50,751 nt of DNA. Source: Lentimicrobium sp. L6. Lineage in GTDB: Bacteria > Bacteroidota > Bacteroidia > Bacteroidales > UBA12170. Where the stretch lies: positions 1-50,751 of the forward strand of contig NZ_JABKCA010000038.1 of assembly GCF_013166655.1 (NCBI RefSeq). Direction: 5' to 3'. The notes below the pieces were generated by a model, which searched no databases, had not been told where the DNA came from, and was given only the letters and a program-made list of their open reading frames with translations. The translations under genes were made by a program, and so were the position numbers. Shown here piece by piece: positions 50,479 through 50,751 of the stretch (its first letter is position 1; each line of letters starts with the position of its first letter).

Positions 50479-50751
50479 ATGGAAAAAATTGAACAAATAG
50501 ACATAAAAAGTATCCTTACAAGAAAATGTTACAGTGTGTTTTCTAACATAATGTCTAAGTATGATGTGAATATTTTATCACATCCATGGAACGAACATTG
50601 GTGTATTTTTGCTAATCAATTAAAATTTGACTTCAATGATATTATAATAGGAAATATTACTGAATTATCAGGACTGTTTAGATCATTGGTTGACAGAGTG
50701 GATATACCGGCGTTATTGTGCCAGTCATACCGACGTTATTGTGCCAGTGTG
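50479..50751 (+). CDS. hypothetical protein, partial, probably interrupted
   Basis: An open frame from the ATG at 50479 to the window edge (91 codons). The first ~73 codons (MEKIEQIDIKSILTRKCYSV ... GLFRSLVDRV) read as a normal soluble protein with a Trp/His-rich stretch HPWNEHWCIF. The final ~18 codons fall in a sequence like an insertion-sequence end (50704-50748) and are unlikely to be native. No family recognised. Confidence 0.5.
   Translation, partial: MEKIEQIDIKSILTRKCYSVFSNIMSKYDVNILSHPWNEHWCIFANQLKFDFNDIIIGNITELSGLFRSLVDRVDIPALLCQSYRRYCASV
50704..50751. mobile_element. candidate insertion-sequence end (IS21-like)
   Basis: Two direct copies of ATACCG(G/A)CGTTATTGTGC...CAGT, 23 bases apart (50704-50725 and 50727-50748, one mismatch), run up to the last base of the window. 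Multiple short direct repeats at the terminus are typical of IS21-family elements. The transposase genes would lie beyond the window, so the family call is tentative. Confidence 0.5.

Overview
The window is a stretch of an AT-rich Bacteroidota chromosome, most like a marine or gut Bacteroidales/Marinilabiliales-type organism. The signs are Por-secretion-system (T9SS) C-terminal sorting domains, a GLPGLI domain, a MuiA-like DUF4139 protein, YdeI/OmpD-type and four-helix-bundle proteins, and TAnnTTTG -7 promoter boxes. There are no strong Shine-Dalgarno signals and many short palindromic intergenic repeats. No rRNA, tRNA or CRISPR array was seen.

Layout. (1) 0.3-5.0 kb, minus strand: two exported GH29 alpha-L-fucosidases flank a GLPGLI-PNGase F amidase, a compact N-glycan-removal locus. 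(2) 5.1-11.7 kb: a CHASE/PAS histidine kinase split by an apparent one-base frameshift, an M1 metallopeptidase, a YdeI-like protein, an RluA-type pseudouridine synthase and a small unknown. (3) 12-16.4 kb: two T9SS cargo proteins, one a caspase-like/beta-helix protein and one an Asp-box propeller protein. (4) 16.8-22.7 kb, plus strand: the aromatic amino acid operon pheA-aminotransferase-tyrA-DAHP synthase/chorismate mutase-aroA. Two consecutive leader peptides packed with Phe, Tyr and Trp codons precede it, each followed by an intrinsic terminator; this looks like a tandem transcription attenuator. (5) 22.6-23.3 kb: a REP-associated tyrosine transposase (RAYT) between two REP palindromes. The flanking and internal genes use the CTAG edges of the palindromes as stop codons. 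(6) 23.3-36.6 kb: outer-membrane and housekeeping genes (PagL-like deacylase, MuiA-like, M28-barrel fusion, NrtR-like regulator, D-threonine aldolase-like enzyme, PQQ-type propeller, DUF418, SGNH hydrolase) and a chimeric, multiply frameshifted porin/AI-2E pseudogene. (7) 36.6-40.8 kb: a NuoE-NuoF fusion with a GltD-like iron-sulfur flavoprotein, resembling the flavin core of bifurcating hydrogenase/transhydrogenase complexes but without a hydrogenase subunit. (8) 40.9-41.5 kb: a RelE/ParE-type toxin-antitoxin pair. (9) 41.7-49.1 kb: a probable envelope electron-transfer locus with two PQQ-type propellers, an NHL propeller, a small Tat-exported Cys protein, a NapG-like ferredoxin and a NapH/NosR-like membrane polyferredoxin. 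(10) 49.4-50.75 kb: an exported unknown, then a gene that seems to be cut by an insertion sequence at the window edge.

The strongest candidates for something undescribed are the tandem aromatic attenuator, the propeller/NapGH module, the NuoEF-GltD pair, and the way REP palindromes have been absorbed into gene ends and starts.
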